DNA of 64,000 nt from NCBI GenBank assembly GCA_964023275.1, contig OZ029914.1, positions 49,368,530 through 49,432,529 of the forward strand. Direction: 5' to 3'. The number at the start of each line of letters is the position of its first letter. The first letter of the stretch is position 1. Position numbers and translations under genes: made by a program. The notes below the pieces were generated by a model. It searched no databases, was not told the DNA's origin, and worked only from the letters and a program-made list of their open reading frames with translations. Shown here in pieces: positions 1-11,229 of this stretch. Source of the DNA: Norana najaformis (Eukaryota > Annelida > Clitellata > Crassiclitellata > Hormogastridae).

Positions 1-789
1 GGGGTTCTCGAGATGGATGTTGAGGTCTCCTGTGATGATCAGTTGGGAGTTATATGTAGAGAAGACTTCCAGGAGAGATGAGAACTCTGAGAAGAAAGCC
101 GGAGTAAGCGGAGATGAGCCAGGTCGGTAGAGGGCGAGAATGGTGAGAGGCCCTCTAGTAGTCGAACAGGAAAGGCATAGAAGTTCATAGGTGGAGAGCA
201 AACAGGGAGGAGGAATCTTCTTGATACGGAGGTGATCACGGAAGAAGACGACGATGCCACCGTAATTTTGAGATAATGGGTCACGTGAAGCGTCAGCAGG
301 GCGAGGGACGTCGAAGAAAGAGTATCCTTTAGGAGTAGAGCGGCGAACTGAGACATCAGAAGCGGAGGAGTGCCAGGACTCCGTGACGACAAGAATGTCT
401 AGGGAGTGATGGGAGATGAGGTTTGAAATCTCCATAAACTTATTGCCCAGTGAATGAGCATTAAGCGTCCCCAGCCTCAGTCCCATGACGTTATTCTGGG
501 TCAGCGTTGGAAGGACGGAGGGTGAAGAAGCGGAGATAGAAGACGAAAGGCCAACGTGAGAGTCCCGAGGCGTCCTATGAATGTCTGGCGAGGAGGAATT
601 TGGAGAGGAAGGAATTGATTGACGAGTTGGAGGAGGAGATCCAGTTCTTTGTGTAGTTGGGCGCCATAGATGGAATTTGAATAGTGTTTTACGTATAAGA
701 CGGTTGATCAGAGAAGACGGCTGATTGTATGACTGCAAAGCAGCGAAATCGTAAACAAACGTCGAAGCGTTAGAAGAGAAGGCGGCCAT
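1..789 (-). mobile_element. LINE ORF, N-terminus and AP-type endonuclease domain, cut by window edge
   Basis: An uninterrupted minus-strand frame starts with ATG at 789-787 (good context, AAATGGCC) and stays open to base 1, about 263 codons. A Ser/Pro/Thr-rich leader of about 100 residues is followed by LRLGTLNAHSLGNK, then an ILVVTESWH segment, GGIVVFF, LTILALYRPGS and, at the edge, LIITGDLNIH. These are the ordered blocks of the apurinic-type endonuclease of CR1/L2/Rex-like LINEs, which nicks target DNA for target-primed reverse transcription. The reverse transcriptase must lie outside the window. No stop or frameshift is visible, so the copy may be young. Family placement inside the CR1/L2/Rex group is not certain. 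Confidence 0.82.
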
Positions 790-1300
790 TTGTAATAATC
801 ACACGAGTTGTCGATGATAGAAAACGACAAAAAACACAACAATCCAATTCAGAGAGAACAGAAATCCGAAAAGCAGGTGATTAACAAAGTTAAATAGACG
901 ATGTTTCCGAAGCTAAGAATCACAAAACGCCCGAAAATTATACTAAATAAGTTGAAAACCAGCATAAAAACAAGTCAGCTAACCACACGCCGAAGCGCAT
1001 CATGACGTCATAATGGTCATAATGACTACCTCATTGTTACAAGATCTAATGCAATATAATTGCACAGCTTATATTTATTTTCATGACGCCACATCACAGT
1101 TAGCATAGGTACTTCGTAGCGTTATGGTTCAAGAATAATAATAATTATTCTCGCAGGACAATTGCACAATAATCCATATGTAATCTAGTTGCCTTTCAAA
1201 GTTAAGAGAGGACAGAAAAATCTCTGAAACTCGTGTTTCAATCGAGGGCCTCGCGAAACCCGCAATGAGGCACTAGTATTGTATCAAACTCTAAATCAGA
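790..1300. other. Probable LINE 5' leader, then unassigned DNA
   Basis: Upstream of the LINE start codon in element orientation; 790 to about 1000 is probably the element's 5' untranslated region, but its boundary cannot be seen. No gene or repeat structure is recognised in the rest. Confidence 0.35.
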
Positions 1301-1309
1301 TTTCAAAGT

Positions 1310-1400
1310 AAGGCTAATTAATACTGCATTAAGAGTGGCGTCATCGGTTGATGCCTTGTGCATTAGATACCGGCTCAGTAGAAGTTCCTAAGCGCAGTTA
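1310..1400 (+). repeat. LINE 3' tail fragment
   Basis: Shares the block CATCGGTTGATGCCTTG plus a following GCATTAGATACCGGC with 46520-46555, and a similar GATGCCTTGTGCATTA with 31658-31673. In the 46.3-kb copy this block directly follows a LINE C-terminal coding tail, so it is read as a 3' UTR remnant. Confidence 0.6.
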
Positions 1401-1643
1401 CAATACTGAAACTTGTTTCGCATGAGCATGCCCCTCTGTGCCGGTTTTAAACTGCCACCTCTGCAGTTACATGTCGCACAACTAGTTCCATAATTGATTA
1501 TAGAAACAATCAATTCATATATATATATAATCGTTTATACATAAATACAGTCCCATACAATTAAGCATATAATTACGCTATTAATAACAACGCTACTTGG
1601 CTCTCGTCCTAGGTGACAGCTCTATCTTTCAAGAGGCAAGGTC

Positions 1644-1805
1644 ATGTTGTTAACTTCTCTCGTGTTTTTGGCTGTCGTCCAAAATGACAAACAAGAAGAG
1701 CCGCAATCAGGTCAATATCCAGAGGTCGGACTGGCTGGATTGGTCATAACTTGTGACACAGTTCACAAGAGATGGAAGTGTTTGTCGCCTGCTGGTCACG
1801 AGTGA
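1644..1805 (+). CDS. Small ORF with signal-peptide-like start (candidate first exon)
   Basis: ATG at 1644 opens 54 codons: MLLTSLVFLAVV resembles a signal peptide, and the continuation has LVITC followed 8 residues later by RWKC, reminiscent of the Ig strand-B Cys and strand-C Trp. A phase-1 but weak donor (G|GTCAAT) lies at 1708. It could be the missing leader exon of gene A or of the relic at 4634-4796. The stretch around 1700 also resembles LINE 3' UTR wording seen near 44.42 kb, so chance is quite possible. Confidence 0.22.
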   Translation: MLLTSLVFLAVVQNDKQEEPQSGQYPEVGLAGLVITCDTVHKRWKCLSPAGHE

Positions 1806-2195
1806 TTAATTATCTTGTAGGCGGGAACAAGAATGCTTTAGTAAGTGGAGCCGGTCACATTGATAGCCTTTCTGTTATGATGATTTGGCTTTAATTTCCT
1901 GGTCTGTGAATACAGTATTGATGTAGAAATTTTTGTAAATAAGACATAAAGTTATAGCTAGCTCGACATGAAGGGCCTTGTAACAAAGGCCCGCATATTG
2001 ATTTTGATATCGGCATGGATTCATAACACATGCGTCAGATTCATATGCTCATCGCCTTTGATGTGAATAAGTCGCTCCATAAAAGTAATTCACTCATTGA
2101 ATCATTAAGCAGTCAGTAATCATTCACAAAGTCTAAGCCGGTTAACCGGAATTATGCACAAATACCTCAACGTCGTAAGCATTTTAATGCCTGCG

Positions 2196-2404
2196 AATGT
2201 ATGTATGTATGTATGTATGTATTTATGTATGTGCGATATAGGTTCTCTAGCTCTTTGATATATGTATGTATGAATGTTTTCTCTATATGTCTCTGTCTGT
2301 CTCTCTGTCTGTCTGTCTGTCAGTCCGTCCATCCATCCATCCATCCACCCACCCACCCATCCATCCATCCATCCATCCATCCATCTATCCATCCATCCAT
2401 CTAA
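2196..2404 (+). repeat. Compound microsatellite (GTAT)n, (CTGT)n, (CATC)n
   Basis: Runs of GTAT (2199-2230), CTGT (2290-2322) and ATCC/CATC (2329-2401) follow one another. The ORFs on both strands here are artefacts of the repeat. Confidence 0.95.
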
Positions 2405-2576
2405 GCACTCGACATAGCGTCTTTTAAATGCCTCACAAAATCTATTGACTCATAAATATAAGAAACATAACAGCATATGTGTACTTCATGCTATTAATAT
2501 CGTGGTTAATCATGGATATAATGCTATATGGTGTACATCATTATCGTCGTCAACATCATCACAGTCATCAGTCCCA

Positions 2577-3105
2577 TGAGAGAGAGAGAGAGACAGAGAG
2601 ACAGAGAGACAGACAGAGAGAGAGAGTGAGTGAGAGTGAGAGAGCGAGGCAGAAAGAGAGACACTGAGAGAGACTGAGAGAGAAAGAGAACTTGAGACAA
2701 GACTGAGACGGAGATAGAGAGAGAGAGGGGGGAGAGAGAGAAACACAGAGAGAGAAACACAGAGAGAAAAAGAATGAGAGAGAAAGGGAGAGAGAGCCTC
2801 AGAGAGATAGAGAGAGAAAAAAACACAGAGAGAGAAATAGACAGCGAGAGAGAGAGAGAGAAAAAGAGAGACTGAGAGAGAGAGACAGAGATAGAGAGAA
2901 ATAGAGAGAGAGAAACACAGAGAGAAACAGAGAGAGAGATGGACAGAGAGAGACACTAAACAGAGAGAAAGAGAAAGAGACAGAGACAGAGAGAGAAAGA
3001 GAGAGAAATAGAGAGAGAAAAAACAGAGAAAGAGACACAGAGAGAAACAGAGAGAGAGACAGAGTGTTACACACAGACAGAGAGAAAGAGAGAGAGATTA
3101 TACAG
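2577..3105 (+). repeat. Half-kilobase GA-rich purine tract
   Basis: Degenerate (GA)n with GACA and GAAA interruptions for about 530 bases. Open frames of up to 148 codons (Ser/Leu-rich on the minus strand) are low-complexity artefacts. Confidence 0.95.
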
Positions 3106-3337
3106 GGCTATAGGTATTTCATTAAAAAGCTGACTTTTCCGAATAAAATTCCTGTTGTTATTTCTGGTTTATGGCCTTACCCATATTATAACTGTTTGCA
3201 TAATAATCTTTTATGGGCCGCGCCAAACTGTTGGGCTGTGAACATGCTTGATAACGACTTCTTGTGAAGCGAGAGTCTGCACAGCGCTGACTAATCATTC
3301 TGTGTTGTTAAGTTATACCCTCGTTCGTTATAACTTG

Positions 3338-3400
3338 GTCTTCATCTGTCTGTCTGTCTGTCTGTCTGCCTGTCTGCCTGTCTGCCTGTCTGCATGTCTT

Positions 3401-3431
<31 letters not shown>

Positions 3432-3440
3432 CATTCTGTC
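3338..3440 (+). repeat. (CTGT)n microsatellite
   Basis: Tandem CTGT with CCTG and CATG variants. Confidence 0.95.
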
Positions 3441-4017
3441 TGACTGTCATTCTGTATCGCTCTCATTAATATTGCTTCTTAGCTGTGGCAGTGCATCTCC
3501 ATTCCGATTAAGAATCGGCTTGCACAGTGCATAGCGCTGCATGCGTCACGGCTGCGTGCCAAGGCACGGATGTAAGGAGACCAACACTGGCCTGTGAATA
3601 GATAACAGGTGCAGGTGGCGGCTGTTGACATAGAGCGCAACGCGCGTCTAAGCGGCACCACAGTCTTCGCTTTGTAGCCGTGGTGAACTGATTGATACAG
3701 ATTACAAAGGTGTCTGTTACGGGCCAATCATTACAGCGATCCATCGACTGAAAGGTTCGTCGTTCTACGCAGTTTAGGGTAATTATTTCCGGTATGGCTT
3801 CCTTCCGTCAAGTGCCAATCGGCTTCCGAAGCGTCTGTTGTAAATTATACGACACACAAGAGTACCTCAAAGACAGCTTACTTACTTGATACTGCTTTAC
3901 TCACTCAGATCTATACCGTGATATGTGCGTATGTGTGTATACAGTGTATGTTTGTTTGTGTATGCCTAGGTAGAGCCTCGTTGTGAGGTATTTCAAACAC
4001 GCTATGTAAACTGTCTT

Positions 4018-4175
4018 GGTACATACATACATACCTACATGCATTATGTGTACTATGCATACGTACATAATGTATACATAATGCATACATGCATTCATAC
4101 TTAATGCATGCATACATACATACTTAATATATGCATGATATATGCATACATACATACATGCTTGCATGTATGATA
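4018..4175 (+). repeat. (ATAC)n / ATGCAT-rich microsatellite
   Basis: Repeated ATACATAC and ATGCATAC units. The stretch 3440-4018 before it shows no recognisable feature. Confidence 0.8.
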
Positions 4176-4633
4176 TATAGATATTTGGTTTGCGAGTAGG
4201 TAAGTAGCGCATTCATGCTTGTATGAATACATATATATATATGTGGGCATTTATATAGCGCCTAATTAGAATCCCTTTCAAAGACGCTTCTTGCTAAACA
4301 AATGGATGCTACAGTTCTAAAGTTTATGTTGATGCGAACGATACTGGATTATCAGGGAAAGCCTCCATTGGTAGGCTTTCGCATACACGTTGAACCAATC
4401 TGACGGTTTCTCGTCCATGACTGACAGGTGGAAACGACAGATGAGTGAATTGTGTGTTCATGCTTCGCAGAGAAGCCTGTAGGGTAAAGTATAGTGAATC
4501 TATAAGGTAAGGTATGGTCGATATCAACTGCCCTGGCATTCAAAACTGTCGTTAAACAATGGATACTGCTGCTACCACTCCCCAAAGAACCTGACTACAT
4601 TACGTAACTTGATATTCTGTATTTATTTTACAG

Positions 4634-4796
4634 AAAAACGACTCAGCATTCCACTTGTTCAACTGTTAGCTTCTCTATGCATGATGGTTTTACCGAATAT
4701 GTCAACTTTGCGGGGGCCAACCGATCAAAGTAAACTCAAATGTGAAACATTGACTGCAGGATTTGTAACTACCTGGATCTTTCTGCAAATTAGTGG
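4634..4796 (+). pseudogene. Possible partial Ig exon upstream of gene A
   Basis: An acceptor (TTTATTTTACAG) at 4633 and donor (G|GTACGT) at 4797 bound a 163-nt open exon with phase-1 borders, the rule for this gene family. It encodes a hydrophobic stretch (LVQLLASLCMMVL) and then KLKCET followed by TTWIFLQ, matching the strand-B Cys and strand-C Trp spacing of an Ig domain. The second half with the YxC motif is missing. A second phase-1 acceptor at about 4925 leads into an open frame to about 5075 (with LVSCHIH), possibly a decayed continuation. No initiator ATG fits. Most likely a relic of an older Ig gene copy. Confidence 0.35.
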
Positions 4797-5084
4797 TACG
4801 TCATGGTCATATCAGTAGCCTAGCCTTATCTATTTGACATCCTTTCCAGTCTAAACGATTTCAGAGTTTATTAAGAACAAGTTCATCTTTAAGGAAATAA
4901 TACTAAAATAATTGGAATAGTCAGCACTGGTGAGCTGTCATATACACATAGAACCAAGCTATCAAAATTCAATCCAGGGTGCACAGCTGATACCATGTAA
5001 GGAGTTTGGACCTTGTCACCTTGTTGCGCTGCGGATGTGGAATGACGACAACCGAATGCAGTACTATAAAAATTGCCCCAAATC

Positions 5085-5275
5085 AAAATTATTTTTATAT
5101 CTGCATTTATTAAGCGCTACTATGTAATGATTAAGCATCAATCGATGGTGCTGAACAATTGTGAGTGGACTTGCTCAAGGTCTCTACACAGTTACCGTCA
5201 AGCTCGGCTTGTAACCCGTACTCTCCGGGTTACAAGCCGAGCGCTCTAACCAATGAGCTACCGTGCCCCGCAAAA
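5085..5275 (-). mobile_element. tRNA-derived SINE with an internal hairpin
   Basis: The minus strand reads GGGGCACGGTAGCTCATTGG (A-box side), then the GCTTGTAAC block, the CTTGAGCAAGTCC block, a TTGATGC block and the 3' end AGCGCTTAATAAATGCAG, the same order as the copy at 12.28 kb. The usual box-B stretch is replaced by a perfect 16-bp inverted repeat (arms 5202-5217 and 5227-5242). Confidence 0.85.
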
Positions 5276-5450
5276 GATTTGGACAGGGTATACGTCAGAA
5301 GCAATGAATTTCCGCATTGGACGAATTAATCTGGCAAATTGATTTAGATGTGTCAACAACATCCAACATGATAGAAGGCGATAATAGCATAGCACAACTA
5401 TGAAATTGACTATATAAGTCATGTGCAGTTAGCTATAAAGATTGTTTTAA

Positions 5451-6902
5451 CTCATTACCGACCGCACGGTACTAATCGGTAGTAACGTCAGCCGACCGCA
5501 CGGTACTAATCCGTAGTAGATGGGACTAGTCATATCGTAACCTCTTGTTTATTTGTAATCCTTATAATTTTAGAATTCTACGTCATTTAGGCAAATAGGT
5601 ATAATTTTAATCCATATTACATCAGCGGAATCCCTGGAAAACACCTCAAAAATATAAAAACCAACCAATCAAAATGGGCATTTAAATCGGCCAGCGTGTA
5701 GTTAAAAATGGATATTTAAATGTCCCAAAATGGCGAAGCGTTGTTTACCGGAGGAAGAAATTCGCCAATCGATCGACGAATGGTCGTATATTAACGAAAG
5801 TTGTGATTCTACTGATGAATAAAACGTGTCAGATGGATCACACGAGACTGTTGGCAATACGAAGTGAACAAGTGGCACACTGATATGGAGTTTGATGACA
5901 ATGGCATCCGCTATATGCCTGCGGCGATTGTGGGTCAGTTTTCAGTTACCCAGAAAATGTTGTGTTGAGAAATATAATTATAGGTTGGAAAAGAAGAGAA
6001 GATAAAATCATAAAGAATGATGTTTACCTTATGTATATATGTCAAACACAGACACAGATATCACAAGTTCAGTTAGTTTTGCTTTTAGGCTTTTCCTGTA
6101 ATTTTCTTCAGTTTTTACCCAACGGTCTAAATACTAAAAAAATTGTATATCTTTCAGTTTTGAAAAATTTTTTAAAATTTCTGTTTGGTTCTATCTGGCA
6201 ACAATTTCTGCACATTTCTTGTGCCGAACTACCATATGTTGTCACTTACAATTCTTATGTAGACTGTCTTGAAGGTAAACATATAACAAATTTTTGGGGT
6301 ACAGTTGGGGGGCACTTTGAATATCCCAAAACAAATTTTCCCCAAAAAACTTGACAGATGAATGGGGAGAGGAGATAAAATGCTAAAGAATGGTACTTAC
6401 CTTATGCCTACATGTCAAAAACCAACAGAGATATCATAAGTTCAATTTGTTTTACTTTTATCCTTTTTCCTGTAATTTTCTTCAGTTTTTATGACAACGG
6501 TCTAAATACTAAAAAAATTGTATCTCTTTCAGTTATGAAAATATTTTTAAAATTTCTGTTTGGTTCTATCTGGCAACAATTTCTGCACATTTTTTGTGCT
6601 CAATTTATATATGTTGTCATTCAAAAATTTTTGTAGACTGTCTTGAAGATAAAAATATAGCAATTTTTTGGGGGATATAGTTTGGGGCAACTTGGGGTAC
6701 CCTAAAATTTCTTTTTTCAAAAAACTTGACAGATGGTTGGGAAGAGGAGATAAAATGCTAAAGAATGGTGCTTACCTTATGTCTACATGTAAAAAACTGA
6801 CAGAGATAAAACAAGTTCAAATTTTTCATTTTTTGGCCGTTTTTGCCAAAAATGTGCGGTCGTGAGGGGGTAGGTGAAAAAATTTCTGCGGTCGTTAAAG
6901 GG
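5451..6902 (+). mobile_element. Non-autonomous piggyBac-like element with TTAA ends
   Basis: TTAA duplications at 5447-5450 and 6903-6906 flank termini CTCATTACCGACCGCA (left) and CCCTTTAACGACCGCA (right, reverse complement), 13/16 identical. TTAA target choice and such ends are the signature of piggyBac. Near the left end an ATG at 5730 opens about 30 codons (MAKRCLPEEEI..., acidic) before a stop, resembling the acidic start of a piggyBac transposase; the rest of the transposase is absent. The right two thirds is a tandem array of a 375-bp unit (separate entry). Short ORFs inside have no recognisable product. Confidence 0.8.
5980..6865 (+). repeat. Tandem 375-bp unit, 2.3 copies, inside the piggyBac-like element
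   Basis: Copy 1 about 5980-6357, copy 2 about 6358-6735, partial copy 3 from about 6736. Shared blocks include GGTCTAAATACTAAAAAAAT (6125, 6500), TTCTATCTGGCAACAATTTC (6189, 6564) and CAAAAAACTTGACAGATG, all at about 375-bp offset. Confidence 0.88.
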
Positions 6903-7033
6903 TTAAAGTTTACTATCTGATACAATTCAATGCTTTCTATAGATACAAAAGAGACCAAATTATGATCTGATCGTGAACATCTGGCTGTTTATAGGCGTTC
7001 TTTCTACTCTGATTGTGACTCCTACGAATGTAG

Positions 7034-10000
7034 CGGCTATGAAAGATGAGAAAATTCCAATGGAGTGCAACACTAATGGAAGTGCCCCACTTAAATGGAT
7101 ATTACTTCTTCCCCGGTCATCAACCAAAGAAGGTGAGGAGATTTATAGTGGATACGGAGTCTCATCGAGTGCTACCTCCTATTGTGCCTTCCAGCCAGGC
7201 GAACCGGCAGTTGCTGGCCAGCACAACCTGGAAATCACTGCCGTGAAGGAAGCCGCAGGGCTTTACACATGTCTGGAACCAAGCAGTTTGGAGAAAAGAT
7301 CGGCACAACTCATAGTAATTGGTAAGTATTTATAGTAGAGATCTGTGTCCGTTCTTTGTTGTCGTTGTGAACAATTGTCGGCAAAACTTATGTTGTGTGT
7401 GGTATCATGTTTACCAAATCAATCCTTGAGAAAGGGAGAAATTTAAAGGCTCAAAGCTTGATTCGATTCATGCATACGTTTAGTCAATTATTTCGACAGT
7501 ACGACTTTAAAAGAAGATATCACATTCTCTTTTATTATGTCTCTGTCGGCTATGTTGGCAAAACTTGTGTCCAGTACGGTATTACGGACACTAAAGACAT
7601 GTCCAGAGATTGATAAGTTCGACTTGATTGTGCAAACTCTGATAAGCAATATCTTTCATGTCAGTAGTGTCAAAAGATTAGCATTTTCCTTTTCGTTACG
7701 CTCTGTGTTTCGAATTGGAGCTAACCTCTTCAGTTTTGCCTACTATTTTCAAGATGAGATACTGGCCCTCTAATCTAACCTATGAACTTCTAGGGCGCCG
7801 TTGTGTTAATCGGCAAAGCATCGGTCAGTGGTTGCTTCTAAACAAAATCGCATCCCTAAATCACAATCCATTGGGAGAAAACAAGTCGAGATCCAAGAGG
7901 CCCAGAGACCAAGACTGACTACGGAGGATAAGTAATCCGGAGAAAATGATACTTTAGCCCAAACCTAAACGGCAACACAGAATTCGCGGAGTATGCATAA
8001 GCAGGTAATTCCAGATTCTTGGGTCAGTGGTCGAGTAAAACCGGTAACTAGTACCGTTCTGGTATCACTTGAAGTTTGCGTAGGTTAGGTCTAATAGTAT
8101 CCGTTCATATAAATAAACTGGCTATGCATTGAAGTTGTTTGTTTTCTAGATTCTCCTCCAAGATGCTATTCGATATTCGGTGAAGACCATGTCAACATTT
8201 CATGTGTCATTGACTTTCATGGACACTGGCCTCCAGCGGTGGAGTGGAGGGAATGCGACATTTATGATGAAACGGTCATCAAAGATGATGTTACCAACTT
8301 ATTATATCCAAATGAGAGAGTTACCAGCACCCTGACAAGAAAGCAAAACGGGAGTAATAATGGCACCTGCTACAAAGTAACGTTCAGGTTCAGAGAGGAT
8401 GAACGACCGCTGGAAACCACTGCTCTTAATATCCCAGACTACAAACACACGCTTTGTTTCAAACACCCTCAGTGGCTCAATACCTCAGAGTGCAACAGAA
8501 CGCGAACTGATGACAATTTTGGCAGTAAGTACTCAGTTACGGAATTCGTGAATAGGAGTGATACTTTTAGTTGGATATGCATGCTTTTAAAGACAGTTTA
8601 AAGGTGAAATGTGCTTGGGTATAGGCCTAATTCTATGTAACATATCTACGTTTAGCTCTAGATAGTTTTCTAGATATTCAAAGATCTAGATAGCTACATA
8701 AAACTCCCAGTGAACTGACGGCTGTCCTAAAAGACAACGAAGCTTATATTGTGATATTATTGCCAATTTCGTATGGCCAGTCCTTGAACAACAAAAGTGC
8801 AGAAAATTAAGGTCTTAAGTGGGCCACGGTAGCCGATTGGTTAGAGCACATGGCTTGTAACGCAGAGAGTACGGGTTAGAGATTCACAGTTGTTCAGCGC
8901 CATCGATTGATGCGAGGTCGTTATATAGTGGCACTTAATAAATGCAGAAATAACAATGATAACTCCCGGCCTTAACTAACCATATTCTGGCACAGCTAAA
9001 AATGTGCACCAAAAAACTTTTTGAAGCTAGGACCGCTAGCTGCATGGATAGTGCAGTCCTTCGAAAACTGGTTTATTCTTCAGAGAAGCTGGGAAATGCA
9101 ATCAGAAGAGCTAGCGGAGTAATAGTAAGCCTGTCTGAGGAGATACCATAGAAGGAAAGCAATAGTTTGCCTGGAATGCATATGATAATTTACGATTCAC
9201 TTGAACACAACGCACTATTCATTGGTGACAGTCGCCTATGTTTGGATTTCTAGAATGGTCATTAAATGTAGCCAGTCTTTAATAAGAGAAATATTATTAT
9301 AATAGAGTTAGGCTGATTATTAATTTTAGATCCTACCAAAAATGAAGACCAGCGATTCTTGATAGCCGTTGCTATTTCGAGCACAATCACTGCGATCCTT
9401 TTGTGTGTGATCATAGCTATTATTCTGTAAGTTACATACAAACGATTGTACCCACACAAACGTTTTAATCTTACTGTACTTTGCAACACATTTACACCGT
9501 GTTCTAACTGTTCATTAAGACATTAAGAAAATGTTCCTCTCATAGACATGCATTATATATGCATCAATAATTATGTATAGGCTGTTAGTGTTAATTTTCT
9601 ATTAATCCCAAATGTAACGTCATATGTCTTACATGCGAATCATATATATGCTAAAATTCCCATTTGGGATTCAGATGTCTTAAATGGACATATGCCTTTA
9701 AGCGCGGGGCACAGTTCCCGATTGGTTGAGGCGTTCGGCTTGTAACACGAAGAGTAAGAAGGGTTCAAGCCTCCCTTGAGGCGGTTACTGTGAAGGTACC
9801 CCTCAGATTCACATTTACTAACCTTGCGCGCGCATTGAATGCAATATGACAATAGTAATAAAAATAATAATGACAACAATAATATGGTCCCAAATGGTAG
9901 GACATACGAAACCATATGGGAATGTTGTCGTATGGGCTTCATATGTTCTACATAGGGCGTTGCTAATTGGGGAACCTACAAGTTTGTAAATTTGGCGAAT

Positions 10001-11099
10001 TGTGATACCACAATATTTATCTCTGAATCAGCGGCAGATTTAGCTATAGGCGTGGGGGGACGGTTCGCCCCGGCGCCTCTATTGATTATATATGCCGGCG
10101 CCCCCGACTCCTGCATTATGGACCCCCGACTTCTGCATGATAGACTGCCAGATAATGGCGCCCCTCTGGAAATGCTCTAACCCCACCCACTCCCTCAAAA
10201 GCAATCCTGGAGCCGCCACTGATTTGAATGTTTGTATTCTCCCTCTGTGGTTATACAACGGTGCGATTCCTTTATTTTTTGTTGTTTTTTTAACCTAAAT
10301 CTCTTCTATATATTTTCTCATACTCATCTTCTTTATCTACAGGTACTTCTTCAAGTTCAGGAAGCCAAAGGATTCAGAAAAGAGAGCCAGACGTATGTAA
10401 TTTCATTTGGCGCATTTTACATCTCCATGCATGCTTGTGTGCGTATGTGTCTTTGGTTGTCTCGCAGTTTGTTTTGCAACGTTGCTATCTGGAAAAAACA
10501 TCAGAAGCTGCTTTATTAACTGAGGATCAACGCAGTTTGTGTTGCGAGCTTCTGAACTGAGCAATAAAAAATCCCTGTTCAGCAAAGCATGCAGCAAAGG
10601 CATTCTTTGACGCAAGTACTTCAGGCCTATGTTTGCAATCGCAATTGGCGTGGTACATGTATATTTGATTGATGTTTCAACACTGTTCCCAGTGATATAA
10701 CCCAATAGAACCTGACCTGAGCCTCGGGAAACTCTTATTCCCAGATTCAAACCTGGCACCCAAACTGAGCAAACACCTGACTCTTGCGGACTTGATTTGA
10801 TATAGCGCCGGTGAGTAAGATGATCTCTCTGGCGCAACTTTCGTGTAGAGCGAAGATTTTCGGAGAACTCTATCCGTTAATTCGGTCAAAAATATGAATT
10901 CGTGAGTATAAGTTGGTGACCATCAATGAAGTACGTGAGACAAGGTTGCTTGATTGTCATTGTACTAAGACCGCCCTAATTTTATAGATATCTCATCAAT
11001 TTCTAATTTCTATACATTACTTTAACAGTCTGCTGTGAAAGGTTTAACTCTATTGTTGTAGAAAGTCTCCTGACCAAAATAAAGAATGAAGGCCACTAG
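7034..11099 (+). CDS. Gene A: two-Ig-domain transmembrane receptor, first exon not found
   Basis: Exons read: 7034-7321 (Ig domain 1), 8150-8524 (domain 2), 9330-9426 (transmembrane), 10343-10392 and 11062-11099 (cytoplasmic, stop TAG). Domain 1 has PMEC, LKWILL and the classic EAAGLYTC before strand G, a V/I-set signature. Domain 2 has CYSIFGE, NISC and HWPPAVEW, with NIS and NGT glycosylation sequons. The membrane exon gives LIAVAISSTITAILLCVI. Extracellular borders are phase 1; the membrane exon ends in phase 2. Donors are mostly GTAAGT. The tail (LYFFKFRKPKDSEKRAR, then 12 residues) has no tyrosine motif beyond the juxtamembrane Tyr. The Ig-1 acceptor could instead be at 6942, but that breaks the phase rule. 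A signalling partner would be needed; this is inference. Confidence 0.68.
7322..8149 (+). other. Gene A intron, no recognisable content
   Basis: Runs from donor GTAAGT to acceptor TTTTCTAG. Short ORFs at 7395-7918 carry no known domain. Confidence 0.5.
8821..8965 (+). mobile_element. tRNA-derived SINE, internally deleted, in gene A intron
   Basis: Begins GGGCCACGGTAGCCGATTGG, continues GCTTGTAACGCAGAGAGTAC, then jumps to CAGCGCCATCGATTGATGC and ends GCACTTAATAAATGCAG. The middle part present at 12.28 kb is deleted. Confidence 0.85.
9702..9850 (+). mobile_element. tRNA-derived SINE fragment in gene A intron
   Basis: GCGGGGCACAGTTCCCGATT, TCGGCTTGTAACACG and GGTTCAAGCCTCCC (box B) are seen; the 3' part is diverged. 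An antisense leucine-rich ORF over it is an artefact. Confidence 0.75.
10029..10221. mobile_element. hAT-type MITE, 193 bp, in gene A intron
   Basis: Left end CAGCGGCAGATTTAGC and right end (reverse complement) CAGTGGCGGCTCCAGG match the common hAT terminus CAGTGGCGG. The 8-bp flanks CTCTGAAT and ATTTGAAT agree at 6 of 8 positions, fitting an aged hAT target duplication. The interior is GC-rich (GGCGCC, CCCCCGAC repeats) and non-coding. Confidence 0.7.
10640..10890 (-). repeat. LINE 3' UTR fragment, minus orientation, in gene A intron
   Basis: The minus strand carries a TCTTACTCACCGGCGCTATATCAA block shared in wording with 63621-63650, and a TTGCGCCAGAGAG block. The shared pieces mark a dispersed LINE tail. 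Confidence 0.5.
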
Positions 11100-11229
11100 A
11101 ACAGTCGCAACCACGTCAGCCAAGACGAACAAGGCTTCTAAATCTTTGTCAAACATTGATGAAGATTTCATGCAATGTAGCTTGATTAAGCATGGAATGC
11201 GTCTTCATGTACACTTAATATGATCTTAT

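Noticed and set aside
2510-3074. Ser/Leu-rich minus-strand ORFs
   Set aside because: Translation of a GA-rich microsatellite.
6943-7033. Hydrophobic reading before gene A Ig 1 as an in-exon signal peptide
   Set aside because: It needs a phase-0 acceptor at 6942, unlike every other Ig exon here, and the bases are a pyrimidine-rich tract ending in a phase-1 acceptor at 7033; the hydrophobic residues follow from the T-rich tract.
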